Shown piece by piece: positions 10,966 to 21,735 of a DNA stretch of 64,000 nt (the first letter of the stretch is position 1; each line of letters starts with the position of its first letter). Both the position numbers and the translations under genes were made by a program. The DNA comes from Lophius americanus (Eukaryota; Chordata; Actinopteri; Lophiiformes; Lophiidae). The notes under the pieces are model-generated. The model was not told where the DNA came from, searched no databases, and was given only the letters and a program-made list of their open reading frames with translations. The stretch spans positions 1,473,501 to 1,537,500 of the forward strand of contig JBBDHG010000015.1 in assembly GCA_037951165.1 (NCBI GenBank), given 5' to 3'.

Positions 10966-12579
10966 ACATATTAGTAAATTTCTTACTGCAGAAAAATCCA
11001 CGTATGGTATTATTATTATTATTATAAACTTTTCAGAAGTTAAACTTCTGATTCTTTTAGCGACCAGTTATCCTGTTCAGGGTATCTATCAGTCTGTCTG
11101 TCATAAAGGCACACTATTGGAAACAGGTTTAGAGTGAAAACAATATTTTTCCATTAGAGTCATGTAAAAACGCACTATAAATGAGTGACAGTTGTTTCAA
11201 TTTTATCAGTGCGTAATGTTTGCTCCAAATAAGGAATTATGATTTTGATAGAGTTACAGTGAATACAGCCAATATGCTGGATGTCGCGATTGCAACAAAG
11301 TTCCTAATGCTAGGACACAAACAGCTGCAGAGTACATGTACAATCTCCTGGGTGCGTGCTTTAATCAACATGCTTTTTGGGAGCGTTGCACAGGCATTGA
11401 CATTTCAAGGCATCTACACCAGTGCCAAATGATTTATCAGGATGGATGCTCTACTCCAAACAATTTGACAGCAAGGACACAGAACCTTTATTAACATTAG
11501 ATTCTGATGGCTCGTCTTGAGGTTTAACTACTTAAAGAACTCAAGCTTCATTCTCATGTGCATAAATGGCATAGACAGTGGAGATGCAGGTATTGATTAT
11601 GCTGCTCCTGGATTGTTGTAGGTAATATATTGTCCCAATTACTGATGTATTTTTTCATCCATCCCTTCTTTCAGAACGATCATATTTTAAGGTGACCTGC
11701 ATGAACTGTGACGTGCAATCTGCATGGATTATTGGTTTATAACGCACAACAGGATGTAACACTTCCTCTTCCTCTTAAATATTGCTGTATTTGCTCATCC
11801 ACAGTCCAGGGAAGTTGCTGACAAGACTGAGGATTGGGAGAAGATAGAGGGTCAAGAAGCCAAAAACCACAGTGAAGAGTGCAGCTGTTCAAATAGCAAT
11901 GACGAGCTGCGAGCCAAGCATTTTAAGGAAATTGGATGTGACACTCGATTAGTTAAATTAATGCTAAGCTTAAAGCATAAATGATTCATTAAGAAGAGTC
12001 CCCAGATTAAACACTGTTTAGCTAGCCAAAGGGAGTTCGATAGTCTCCACATGCATCACAGTCTTACATGAATGTGTAATTCCTGGTCCTTCCTTTTTTT
12101 TGTGTCTCCATCTCCGTCTCACGACTGTTAAAGGAATCAATATGTTTCTGTCAGACTGTAGATCATTCCGGATTGCCTTGTGAACTACATTTAATCTGAA
12201 GAAAATAGTTTTATTCCAGTAAATTCTTATATTTTAGTAACGTCTCACAGTGCCGGTCCTGAGGGTCAAACTATGTGTATGAATCTGGGTTGTGGTTGCA
12301 CAACAGGTGTCTGAAAAGTGCTGTTGGTAATGAAGAAAGAGTTCATCAACACAATGGGTCAGCCTGGGGGTGAGGTTTGTTCACTTTCCTTTTCTTCGCA
12401 TGGCCACGCTTCTCAAAAATGTAAAAGAGCTCTGTTGTTGAAATTCTTTTCTGAGGACCTCTGCCGAAAAGCGTCTATTTTACACCTGATAGCCAAGATG
12501 TTCTGGGACTATAAGAGAACACCATTTCAAACATTTTCAGTTTGTATGTTGAATCCAAAACATTTCACCGCTCATCTAA
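10966..12579. other. Intronic sequence; complex unique stretch at 11090-11460
   Basis: Unlike most of the intron, 11090-11460 is compositionally complex and free of recognised transposon motifs (for example ATGCTTTTTGGGAGCGTTGC near 11370). That makes it a weak candidate for conserved non-coding sequence. Nothing else was recognised in the block. Confidence 0.35.
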
Positions 12580-13064
12580 AGACGGGTGTACACCATACGA
12601 TTTGAGCCCGATCGACACTTGCAAATGAGCTTCGGGAATGTTGGGCCATCTGACGTAATAATGAAAACAATTACTAATAAGTAGTCATAAATTAGAAAGT
12701 GCAGTTTGTGGCAAATAAGAAAGGACGAATAAAAGGTTTGCAGCTGTCAGAGCAGTGCTACCTATCACGTTGACACTCTATACAGTCAAACGTAGCTTGC
12801 TTACCTCAAAGTCTCTCTGCAAATAGACATGCCAAACTGTCAACGGCATTCTAAAAAGTCCAGAAATCTCAATATCAAACTTTATTGCATATTGCATTAC
12901 AGGCCGCAGAAACCAGACCGGTCGTACAACGTCAGGACTCATGTTGTGCTGGTTCGATCTAATCGTACAGTGTGGGCACACCGATCATGGCATTCCGCAA
13001 ACGTTTGATCCGTACAGGCAGTTGAAATTAAATGGCTATAAGCTCGTACAGTGTAAACCCAGGT
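12580..13064. mobile_element. Candidate non-autonomous PIF/Harbinger-like element (485 bp)
   Basis: The left end AGACGGGTGTACACCATACGA and the reverse complement of the right end ACCTGGGTTTACACTGTACGA agree at 15 of 21 positions. Both ends are flanked directly by TAA (12577-12579 and 13065-13067), the 3-bp target duplication typical of PIF/Harbinger. Motifs related to the termini recur internally (TCGTACA near 12924, TCGTACAGTGTGGGCACACC near 12963). No transposase is encoded. A 3-bp duplication can arise by chance, so the superfamily is tentative. Confidence 0.5.
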
Positions 13065-15084
13065 TAAGAGGCTTCCTGGGTTCTGACTGACTGACCGGTG
13101 GGAGTCAGGTATTTAACCTCCAGTGAATTGTTTGACAGATAGAGAGTCGTTAGATTGCAAGTCTAGAGTTGACTAAATATCACTAATGGGTGGAGAGTAG
13201 TGATTCGGTACAGAGTTGTTGGGACACAGCGATTTTCCCTATCCGCTAGATCATGATGAGTCGTAAGCATAATGTGTTTCGAGGTGTGAATGACAGTAAA
13301 ACTGCATTGTATGTGGGTCGCTGAGAGGTTCAAAGAGAGCTGCTCCAGGTAAAGTACATGGCTTTCTTCACCCCTCTCTTAAACCATCTTTCCTCTCTTT
13401 GAGAGGATCAACCATATACTTGTAACTTAAGGACCCTCTATATACACTTACTGCAGGTCAAATACCTACAGTATCTCCCCAAAAGACAAATAGAGCTGAA
13501 GAAGCCCATTGGAGGAGAGTTGAAACATCCTCAGGTCTAAACAGAATTACATTTGCTTTGGATTTAACTTAAACGGATCCTAATTACCTGGACGAATGAC
13601 AATCTACATAGACTTCTGACCTACACAATGTGAGACAAGCAGTTTTAATGTTGTAATGTTACGGTTGGTCGGTGTAGATTTCCAATGTGTAAATATACTA
13701 TAACAATCCCTATTATACTTGAATTTGAGTGTGTTTAGTGTGCAGTTTGTGAGTTTTGAATGGGCTCTTTAAGTACAGTGGCTTTACTACTGATGCTCCT
13801 GTGAGCTCTGATTCTGACTTTCTTCTTGTTTAATGAGAGCCCAACTGGTGTGTGCCGCCTGGGCAGATATCCCAACTGACCACATAAAGATGCGAGCCAA
13901 AGCCGTATAGGGATCTCCTTGAGGAGAGCTTGGAACACATACCAACCGGAGTAGGCAAAGGTTTGGCTGTGGATAGTGCAAGTTATCGACAGATGGATCA
14001 ATACCCTCGACTGCTTTAGCTGAGCCAGACTCCAGCTAAGCTCAATAAAGCACAGTTCCATCTTCAGTCCCTGTCCATACTAACGGCAGCAATTGATCAG
14101 GAAGCATTCTGTGAATGATAAGGCAGTTTCAAAGAGCAGTAGGTAACATTCACATCCTGTGGGGGCGGATGCAACATCGCTTTCAGGTATTTTGCTGTTA
14201 ATTTGCAGGAGATGCAGGTTTCTCGCAGCTTGAATTTCTTTGCTGGTAATAATGAACCATCAGTACATTATGAGTGTTGGAGCTTGCGTGAGGTGACTGC
14301 GAAACCACGGAATCACAGTTGCACGCTGAGGTCTGTGAATTTCTAGTGTTGTCATCTATACCAACAATCCCATTCATGTACAATGTTAGAGGAGCTGAGA
14401 TTCAAGAAATTACATACTTATGAAGGATACCTGAAGCAGGGAATAATTAATTCATCCAAAGCTACACGCCATCGCTAGACTATGTATGAGCTTCATTACC
14501 ATAAACCCGCATATCTTCACCCTTTGGCTCCCTGTTCTTTTTTGTACTGTCATAGATGTCGGCTTGGGTTTTCTTCAAAGAATTAATGGCATCGGTTATA
14601 CTTTGAAAAAATAGTTGAGCACCAATTCACAAGGCTAGCCACCGGCTAAACTTTGCAGCACAAGGGCGTATGTTATTTCCTCACTCATTCTGCTGCTGCT
14701 CTGTTTACAGTTGTGAAAAGGAAAGCTGATATGTCACTGAGTGCTATTGTTAGTAGCATGTCAGTTCCTTGTTTTTGCTTTTTTTGTTTCCCCACTAAAA
14801 ATACAGTATATTCATAACACTCTTCCAGTATCTACAAGTAGTTATACTGCATACGAGATTTACATTAAATGGGAGCGCTCATTGGCAGAGATGAGTGACC
14901 TTCATACAGTTGACTTTAAAGTAGGGGGTGGAGGAAGCAGATACAAAGCATTCGCCTTCATTAGCATGGTGTCAAGCAGGATCATCAGCACTGACATGAT
15001 ATTACCACAAAGTTTTTGCCATCTTAACCAGTCTTTCTCAACAGGTCCATAATTGGACTTATACCTTGATTTTCTTTTTCTTTT
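13065..15084. other. Intronic sequence, mostly unrecognised
   Basis: Nothing recognised except the short repeat at 13490-13620. Overlapping minus-strand frames at 13735-14061 (up to 108 codons) have no recognisable domain and are probably chance ORFs. Confidence 0.4.
13490..13620 (+). repeat. Fragment of a teleost repeat shared with 47485-47640
   Basis: GAGCTGAAGAAGCCCATTGG, GAGAGTTGAAACATCCTCAG, then TTTGCTTTGGATTTAACTTA and GACGAATGACAATCTACATA match, in diverged form, the segment at 47485-47640 and a repeat common in fish ('gaagaagcctcttggatgagaggtgaaacgtcttc'). I cannot assign its class. Confidence 0.5.
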
Positions 15085-15625
15085 AATCTGCACAATGCTA
15101 GATCTTAATAAAAAACAAAAAAGGTACGTACTATAGCCAAGGTTCTAGTACGTACATAAAGATCCCCTAGTGGACATAGGTGGTCTTTTGCTGCTAAAAT
15201 CCCATTTTGGCACATTTTGGGTATTTTGCCTATCCAACTGTGCCAAAAGGATTTTCTCCTGGTTTTATGGCATACAAATTGTAGAATAACATGAACTTTG
15301 TGGTATTTCTATCAAATGTGGTAGAGTTGTTATCATGGAGTATCTGAGCAAATCTATTGTTTTGTTTCATGGTGTTACTGTAATACAAAGATGTTTTAGG
15401 CTTTTTAATTAAAAAAAAAACAAAAGCAGTTGAGTCTAGAAATATAGTATTTTTTGTTTAATCACAGGTTGCTCAGACATAGTAACAAATACACTGTTAA
15501 TTATTTTAGGCCTGACCCGTTCATGGACACCAAGGTTATGCAAATACCTCTGATAGTAGTGGTTATTTTAAGTTTATTTTTAGCTATGTCACTTAATATA
15601 ACCAACAGGCAGCACCAGCCGATGT
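15085..15625 (+). repeat. Interspersed repeat family B, copy 1
   Basis: Shared blocks run in order: CACAATGCTAGATCTTAAT, CCCCTAGTGGACATAGGTGG, GAATAACATGAACTTTGTGG, TTTCATGGTGTTACTGTAAT, AATCACAGGTTGCTCAGACA and AAGGTTATGCAAATACCTCT. The order is the same as in the copies at 32915, 34454 and 50310. Confidence 0.7.
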
Positions 15626-16014
15626 GTTCCACTTCCTAATCTGAGGTTCATGAATTTTGCTCGGCGATAAAGACGGATGCAGATGAAGCCTTTCCTACAT
15701 TCTCTGCCTTTATTTCATTCACCAAAGTTCTGACAACTCATGGAAACAGATAAGACGGCGCAGTGCCATAGACGCCATTGGGGGCATTGTAACAATAACT
15801 CAAGCAAACAGTCTAAAAATGTAGAAGTATTAGTTGATGAAAAAAAAATCAATTCAAAAATGTGTTTAATGACCTCACAGACGACCAGATCAATCACTTC
15901 CTCAATTTTTGCCAATTGTTTTTAAACATATTTATGTTGTCGAAACTTTTGACACTTTACTGTCATCTAGAGGCCACATCAGTCCAACCTAACTCTTTCA
16001 TGTGTCCATTGACC
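15626..16014. other. Intronic sequence, nothing recognised
   Basis: Short unassigned gap between a family B copy and a Tc1-like remnant. The small frames on either strand carry no motif. Confidence 0.4.
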
Positions 16015-17045
16015 GATACAGTGATCAGCCATAACTTCAAAAAAAATCAACTACTAAGTACTTGTGTAGATCCCAGTATTGCCGCCAAAATAGCTCTGTG
16101 ATGTCAGTGTGTTTTGAGACCTTTCTATCAGAACCTTTCTATCAGTTTTTTTTCCTTCACTCCATACGCGCAGCGCTGAGCCTTGGCTGTTAATAACTGT
16201 GGTAGGATTAACGTTTGGACCTGACACAATGAATGAAGGAAGGCAGAGGCCGAGCACATGCAGTTGAGTGATTAATTATAGTCCAAAATCCAAAAGGCAC
16301 CATCGAATAATCAGTCCATGAGTGAAAAAATACAAAGAGCAGAAAGCAGGAGCAAAACTAAAGGAAGCTGATAAGTTCAAGTACATGAAAAAACTAACCA
16401 ACACACCAGGAGGAAAAAACTTAGACTGGAAAACAGTAAGAACAGGGTGGGACATCAACAACAAACTGGCACTGAAGGAAAGGTTAGCACAGACTTAATA
16501 CACTTGGGTAACGAGACAATGAGACACAGCTGGAGGGGAAACACAGGTGAACATGAACAATCACACAAGAGGAAAATAGAAACAAAGAAACGGAGCAAAA
16601 AGGAGCACTAGTGAAACAAAAGGGCAACACAGACAGGAGGGATGAGAAATAAAACAGAAAAACTAAATAAAGAGAATATAATGTTAAACAGATAAAAAAA
16701 CCTAAAAACAGGACAAGTACTGTAAAGCTATTCAGAAGAACAAGGAGCAACACTTTCAAAAATAAAAACAGGAAACAGTGCAGGATGATGGAAAAATTCT
16801 TTCAAAATGACACCAGAGAGCAAAAACAGATAAACCAAGAAATGACTCAACATTCATGACATTGGTGTCCATGACCCTGGTGCAGATCCACCAGTTGTCC
16901 TCTTTTAAACCACTTTGGTATGTGCCAACCACTGCGAACAAGGAAGGCCCAATAACACATGTAGTTCTGGAGATGGTCTGACCCAGTAGTCTTGTTAACA
17001 TAATTTGCCACTGTTTAATCAGTCAGATCTTTACACTTTAGCATC
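16015..17045 (-). mobile_element. Second Tc1/mariner remnant, interrupted by a ~0.6-kb insertion
   Basis: The left end CAGTGATCAGCCATAAC (16019-16035) is the terminal motif of a common fish Tc1-like transposon. On the minus strand, 16840-17000 encodes the N-terminal helix-turn-helix region in recognisable form (RLLGQTISRTTCVIGPSLFA, then VVGTYQSGLKEDNW). The continuation, with a SDRKVL-like block, lies at about 16100-16260. About 590 bp of unrelated A-rich DNA (16262-16845) separates the two coding pieces. The C-terminal catalytic part is missing, so this copy also carries an internal deletion. Confidence 0.65.
16262..16845. other. A-rich insertion splitting a Tc1-like remnant
   Basis: This A-rich segment lacks the features of the host transposon and separates two of its coding blocks. 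Phrases such as AAACACAGGTGAACATGAAC resemble non-coding internal regions of fish LTR retrotransposons, but no coding region, terminal repeat or clear target duplication was found. Boundaries are approximate. Confidence 0.4.
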
Positions 17046-17734
17046 TTCCCTGCTTGGAACACCAACTTCATAATTATTTAACTGATATCTGTGTCTGTTT
17101 TTGTACATGTATTGAATATAACCTGATGATGTACTGTGGCCCTGATGGAGCAATGAGGAAAATAAGCGTAGAAGTAGTAGGTGTGCTTCCTCAGGTTTCG
17201 AAGCAAGAGCCTGGATTTGTTGTCCCATCCCAGATCTCCAATGAAATGTACCAATTTATGATCTGTCACTATAGTAATCCCTTCTTTTTGTGTTTATTAA
17301 ATATATTTCTATAACTCCAGTCTTGCCCTGAAGCTACCCATATTGCAGTTACTGTGAACAGATATTGGACAATGTCAAGTCGGACAGGAAATAGGGAGCA
17401 CATGCTGGTTAGTGTTACAAAAATAGCATGAGTCTATGAAACATTCCTGCACATCACCCAACCAGAGGTTAGAGTAGGAATGAGGATGAGGACATAGAGG
17501 GAATTATCCTGAGGGAGTCAAACACACAGACACAAAGTATTATCCTTGTCTGTTTGTGCATCCCAAACATTCAAACGCCATTCATACTTGGGAATAGTCT
17601 ATGATTATACTCTCAACAGCCTAGCTCATAATGTGTTTCCTCATTTCGCTTTTTACATTTTAGGCCTTTTGGGCATAGTTTGATAACAGTTTCCTCAAGT
17701 GATGTAAGAAAAATCAGTTCCAAAAAGGTTTTAC
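17046..17734. other. Intronic sequence, nothing recognised
   Basis: Small frames on both strands lack motifs, and no repeat was recognised. Confidence 0.4.
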
Positions 17735-17875
17735 CAGTCGTCTTTCTGGATGAAGTGACAGAGGACACGCAGTTGGTGTGTGTAAGAGAGGAATATGCAG
17801 AGGACAGGGCAAGATTGAAACAGATGCTCCGCTGTGGCAACCCCTAAAGGGAACAGCCAAACGAATAAGAAGGGA
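17735..17875 (+). mobile_element. RTE-type LINE, 3' end fragment
   Basis: Diverged ORF2 C-terminal sequence (GACACGCAGTTGGTGTGTG, GAGGACAGGGCAAGATTGAA) is followed by the RTE 3' tail GGCAACCCCTAAAGGGAACA and GCCAAACGAATAAGAAGG. It is the same family as the longer copy at 41684-42765, here 5'-truncated to about 140 bp. Confidence 0.75.
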
Positions 17876-19488
17876 CATCTTTCTCCTAACCTCGGACATT
17901 ATTTTGGACTTGCACATCATTTTCAAGTATACAATCTGATACATATCCTGTCATCAGCTCAATTTATATAAACGAATAACATATTCACCTATGTCACCGA
18001 GAGACAGAACTTTCAGTTTAAGCAAGGACAGTAAACGATAAGAAGACCTTTAAGCATCTAATCAACACTTTTCATATGAGTTATTACTTTATTTTAATCA
18101 AACTCAACTAGTCTAGATAATCTCGACATCCATTCAGAACATGGTAATAAAGTATAACCTGCTTCGTAATGGATGAATGGTGATTAATATATAATCGTTG
18201 TATGTGAGCAACCTTTTGACCGTTTGGCCTGTCAGATGTGTTGACCACTAAGACTGAAAGTTTCTATTAGGAGCCACCAACAGCTTATATTAACTTTGAT
18301 ACTATTTATGTACTATATCGGACTTAGCACTGTATATATGCAGCTATAATTATCTGTCTGCAGTGACACATGTGAGCAAGGTCAGCGCTCTACCCGCCAC
18401 TCGGTCTCCCCTGGTCCTGCCATCCAGTGTACTTCACATCACTCAAAGATGACAATCTAATGAAATATCCTCATACGGCGCTCATGGTGCTTTCAAGTGC
18501 ATTCTGCCAAATAGCTATTAAAATGCCCTACACACTGTGATTGCCTTTCAGAAATGTGGAAATTGGAGAAGGTAATAGATTGGGCTGGAGGATTAAAAAG
18601 GTGAAGGGGATGATTAGATAGAAGCGGCCTGTCAAGATCTCATTGACTAGGATATGCTTTTTGACAGCAGCCGGGCAGAACACAGGTACAAAAATCCACA
18701 TATCCTTTCACAATTGGGTTCCCGTGTGTGCGTCTCTGTGTGTGATGAATATTTGCAATTGTCTGATTCAGGGGCCTTTCTGAATTGCTTCAGAAATTTA
18801 CTTTTTTTAAAACAGGTCATAGCTATGGTCTAATAAGTTATTTAGTATATTCCAATGTAGTGATACTAGCAATGATAATAATGTGTTTGAACAGAAAGAG
18901 AAATTCATTTCTGTTTATATCTTTGTTACTGTCTGGCTGGAGTCTCGTTTGTTAACCAGCATGCTGTGGCAGCCTGGAGTGACTGCTGAAAAATGGAAAA
19001 ATGTTGCAAAAAGCAAAGTCTCAATATGATAACGTGACTCAGAGTTTAACATTAACGTGGTTATAGAAAAGTCTTGCAGGGAACAGAATATATTTTGTGT
19101 AACAAAAAGCACTTAAATCAGAACCTGAAATGTGAGATATCACCAGAAAAAAAAATCATTTGTAGACAGAAACAGTCTGGAACATTTCATTTGCTTGAAA
19201 AGATGAAGCATGCAAAAGTCTCAAAGAAGTAAGATTTGCATACGTGGGCTTTGGACTCTGATAGTTTCAAGTAAGAATACAGTTTTATTAACAATCTCAA
19301 GAATGTTCTTGTGGGAACTGAGCTTTTTGGAGTCTAACTCCCATCAAAAACAAGAATTCTTGGTAATTGAGGGGTGTGGACCAGGACCTCCATATCTGTC
19401 TGTCCTCCAGTGGCGGTTTTAGCCTATGTCACACCCTGGGCTAACATACATTACAGCCACACATGGTACTTTGATTTTTCGTTGGTAT
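17876..19488. other. Intronic sequence; complex unique stretch at 18360-18720
   Basis: No repeat was recognised. The segment 18360-18720 is compositionally complex (for example CTCATACGGCGCTCATGGTG near 18470) and is a weak candidate for conserved non-coding DNA. Just left of the hAT element, CCAGTGGCGGTTTTAGCC (19409-19426) resembles a phrase common near fish transposon ends. Confidence 0.35.
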
Positions 19489-19496
19489 GTTTTCAG

Positions 19497-20486
19497 TAGG
19501 GCTGCAACTAACGACTATTTTGATGGTCGATAAATTGTTTAAATAAAATATTCTCCTGGTTATCGAAAAGTTAAGTCAAAATAAATAAACAATTACTAAA
19601 TGGCTCTTATTTTGCGATCAGCTTTTCAATTTAGCTTTAGGTTGTTTTACGTACATTATTGTACACAATAAAAACAATAAAGATGAAGTCTACTTTCCAA
19701 AATGTCTTTTAATAAACTTAATTGCTTTTATAACAGACATTGAACCAAACAGGTTGCTATACCAAAAGTGTATTTGCTGAGCTGTAATTTAGTCCTTTCA
19801 TGCTGCATCACATCACTGCTGATACAAAAGGTAAATGAAACGTATCAATGAATAATATAAAAAATATTTTTAAAAAATACAGCTGTATCTCTGAAACCAA
19901 ATCAAACATCCATGTAAATTTAGGAAAAATAAACAAGGGTAGAAAGAAAACAGTCAGTTCTTTATGCATTCTGTAGTCAACAACTACATTAGGATAAATC
20001 ATTTACAAGTAGGATGGGGCCTACATTGGACACGCCCACACGCAGAGATGTGCACTCGGCGGGTACGACACACTTTCAGCAGTAATGTGAAACGTCTCCA
20101 TGAGTCACGCAACGTATATGATTTTAACGTAGGGGAACATTTGTAACGTGAATAGTATCATCATGATTTAATAATAGTTATTTGGTCAAAAGTCAAGTTA
20201 AACCCAACAGAAACGTAAAGTACATACTAGCTACCTAGCTAGCTAACTAGCTTACAGAGACGAGTTTTCATCGTCCACAGAGAAATAACTCCCTCAACAC
20301 GGTACACCTTGGATGTTTTCTGTTGCGATGGTGTTGCCATGGCGCTGTTTACTTCCTTCTTATTACGGGGTGTTGGAGACAGTGTTCGATGACGTCATCG
20401 ACAAATCTATTAATCTATTAAATTCGTCACCAACTAATTTCGTAATTTATTATTATCGATTACGTCGATTATTCGTTTCAGCCCTA
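19497..20486. mobile_element. Non-autonomous hAT-type transposon, 990 bp, with 8-bp target duplication
   Basis: The left end TAGGGCTGCAACTAACGA and the reverse complement of the right end TAGGGCTGAAACGAATAA form imperfect terminal inverted repeats. They are followed by subterminal CGAT-rich sequence (GGTCGATAAATTG; ATCGATTACGTCGATTATTC). The element is flanked exactly by GTTTTCAG at 19489-19496 and 20487-20494, a perfect 8-bp target duplication diagnostic of hAT-type insertion. No transposase frame is present, so mobility would have depended on an autonomous relative. Intact duplications suggest a younger insertion than most elements here. Confidence 0.85.
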
Positions 20487-20494
20487 GTTTTCAG

Positions 20495-20989
20495 TTTGAA
20501 ATAAAAAAATATATCAGTGTCACTGTCTTAAGATTGTAATGTGCTTGAATCACAGACAGTCCAGGTCATTGAAATTATTGTTTTGATTGATAGCTGATGG
20601 GATGCAGGCAGGTGAAAACATAAATTATGAAGTAGGGGGACATTTATTGAACTGCTTTCAGCGATCCCCCTGCATCACAGATAGTACCCGAGTCTCCCAT
20701 TTATGCACAATGGCACAACACAGTCCAGGTTCACGCAGTGAAACTGTTGGGAATAAAAAGCAGCCGCCTCAGAGATCAATCAGGCACTGCTGACGTCAAT
20801 GCAGGTTTGAGTCTGTAAATCATTCATTTGGTTGATGGGCCCTTGTTTGAAAATATATAAATGGGATTTGGATGATGTCAGAGCCAATCCTACGTTTCTG
20901 CCACCTGAGATGGAGCCTCACTACATTTCTGTTTATATAATGACAAGCTCTTGCAATTTGTCTGACATTAATTTATTGTGGGTGGTTGT
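20495..20989. other. Intronic sequence, nothing recognised
   Basis: Unassigned gap between the hAT element and a LINE fragment. One small frame (20587-20793) has no recognisable domain. Confidence 0.4.
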
Positions 20990-21305
20990 GCTTAGCCTTA
21001 CGGATAAGGTGCAGAGCAGAGACATCCGGCGGGAGCTCAGAGCGGAGCTGCTTTGCATCAAAAGGAACCAGATGAGGTGGTTGAGGCTTCTGATCAGGAG
21101 GCCTCCCTTTTGAGGTTTTTCAAGGCACTTTCTACTGGGAGGAGACCCTGAGCTCACATGAAGGATTTTATATCCTTCAGGCATTGGAACGCCTCTCAAC
21201 TCCAGGATGAGCTGGAGTTTGATTCTAGGGAGAGGGACTTCATGGATAACATTCTTTGCCTGCTGCCACCGCCGCACATCACAGGATAAGCGATAGAAAA
21301 TTAAT
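20990..21305 (+). mobile_element. LINE 3' end: decayed ORF2 C-terminus
   Basis: The + strand encodes a recognisable LINE ORF2 C-terminus: RRELRAELLCIKRNQMRWLR followed by a PPF stretch, then a shifted frame with GRRP-like and WERLS-like blocks. Next come the Leu/Pro-rich CTGCTGCCACCGCCGC segment and the tail CAGGATAAGCGATAGAAAA. This end is common in teleost non-LTR retrotransposons. The fragment at 6043-6232 is the same family in reverse. The clade was not determined. Confidence 0.7.
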
Positions 21306-21735
21306 ATCTGCCGCGTCTGCTGCATCCACCACAGATCCTTCAAGTTAACACAATAACTCAAAAACTATTTCTTTTCCATCTTTTCTACCCAAACAGACCC
21401 TAGTGTGAAGAAGAACTGGATTGAATTTGAGGATATTTGGATGAATATTTCTGACACTAGGGGGAACTTTATCTCCAAATTATTTCGTGCCATAGTCTCT
21501 CCACTGTTGGTCAGATTTTGATCCAAATTTGGTACATTTAAATGAATTTAAGGATTATTTTTATCATAGCTTCTATTTTACTCGCTAGGCGGTGCTTTTT
21601 TTCTGAAAAACACTTTTTCGGACACAACTTCCTAACACCTTTGTCCAAATTTGATGCATATAAATGACCCACGGAGATCTATCTTGTATACGTCATATTT
21701 TAACCAAAGACTTTCTTATTTTAGTCACTAAAATT
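21306..21735 (+). repeat. Interspersed repeat family A, copy 4
   Basis: It runs from GCATCCACCACAGATCCTTC through ATAACTCAAAAACTATTTC, CTAGGGGGAACTTTATCTCC, GAAAAACACTTTTTCGGACA and GAGATCTATCTTGTATACGT. It is the clearest forward copy for aligning the others, and it directly abuts the LINE tail at its left edge. Confidence 0.7.

Noticed and set aside
20933..21361. 142-codon minus-strand frame
   Set aside because: Antisense shadow of the LINE 3' end at 20990-21305 extending into family A.
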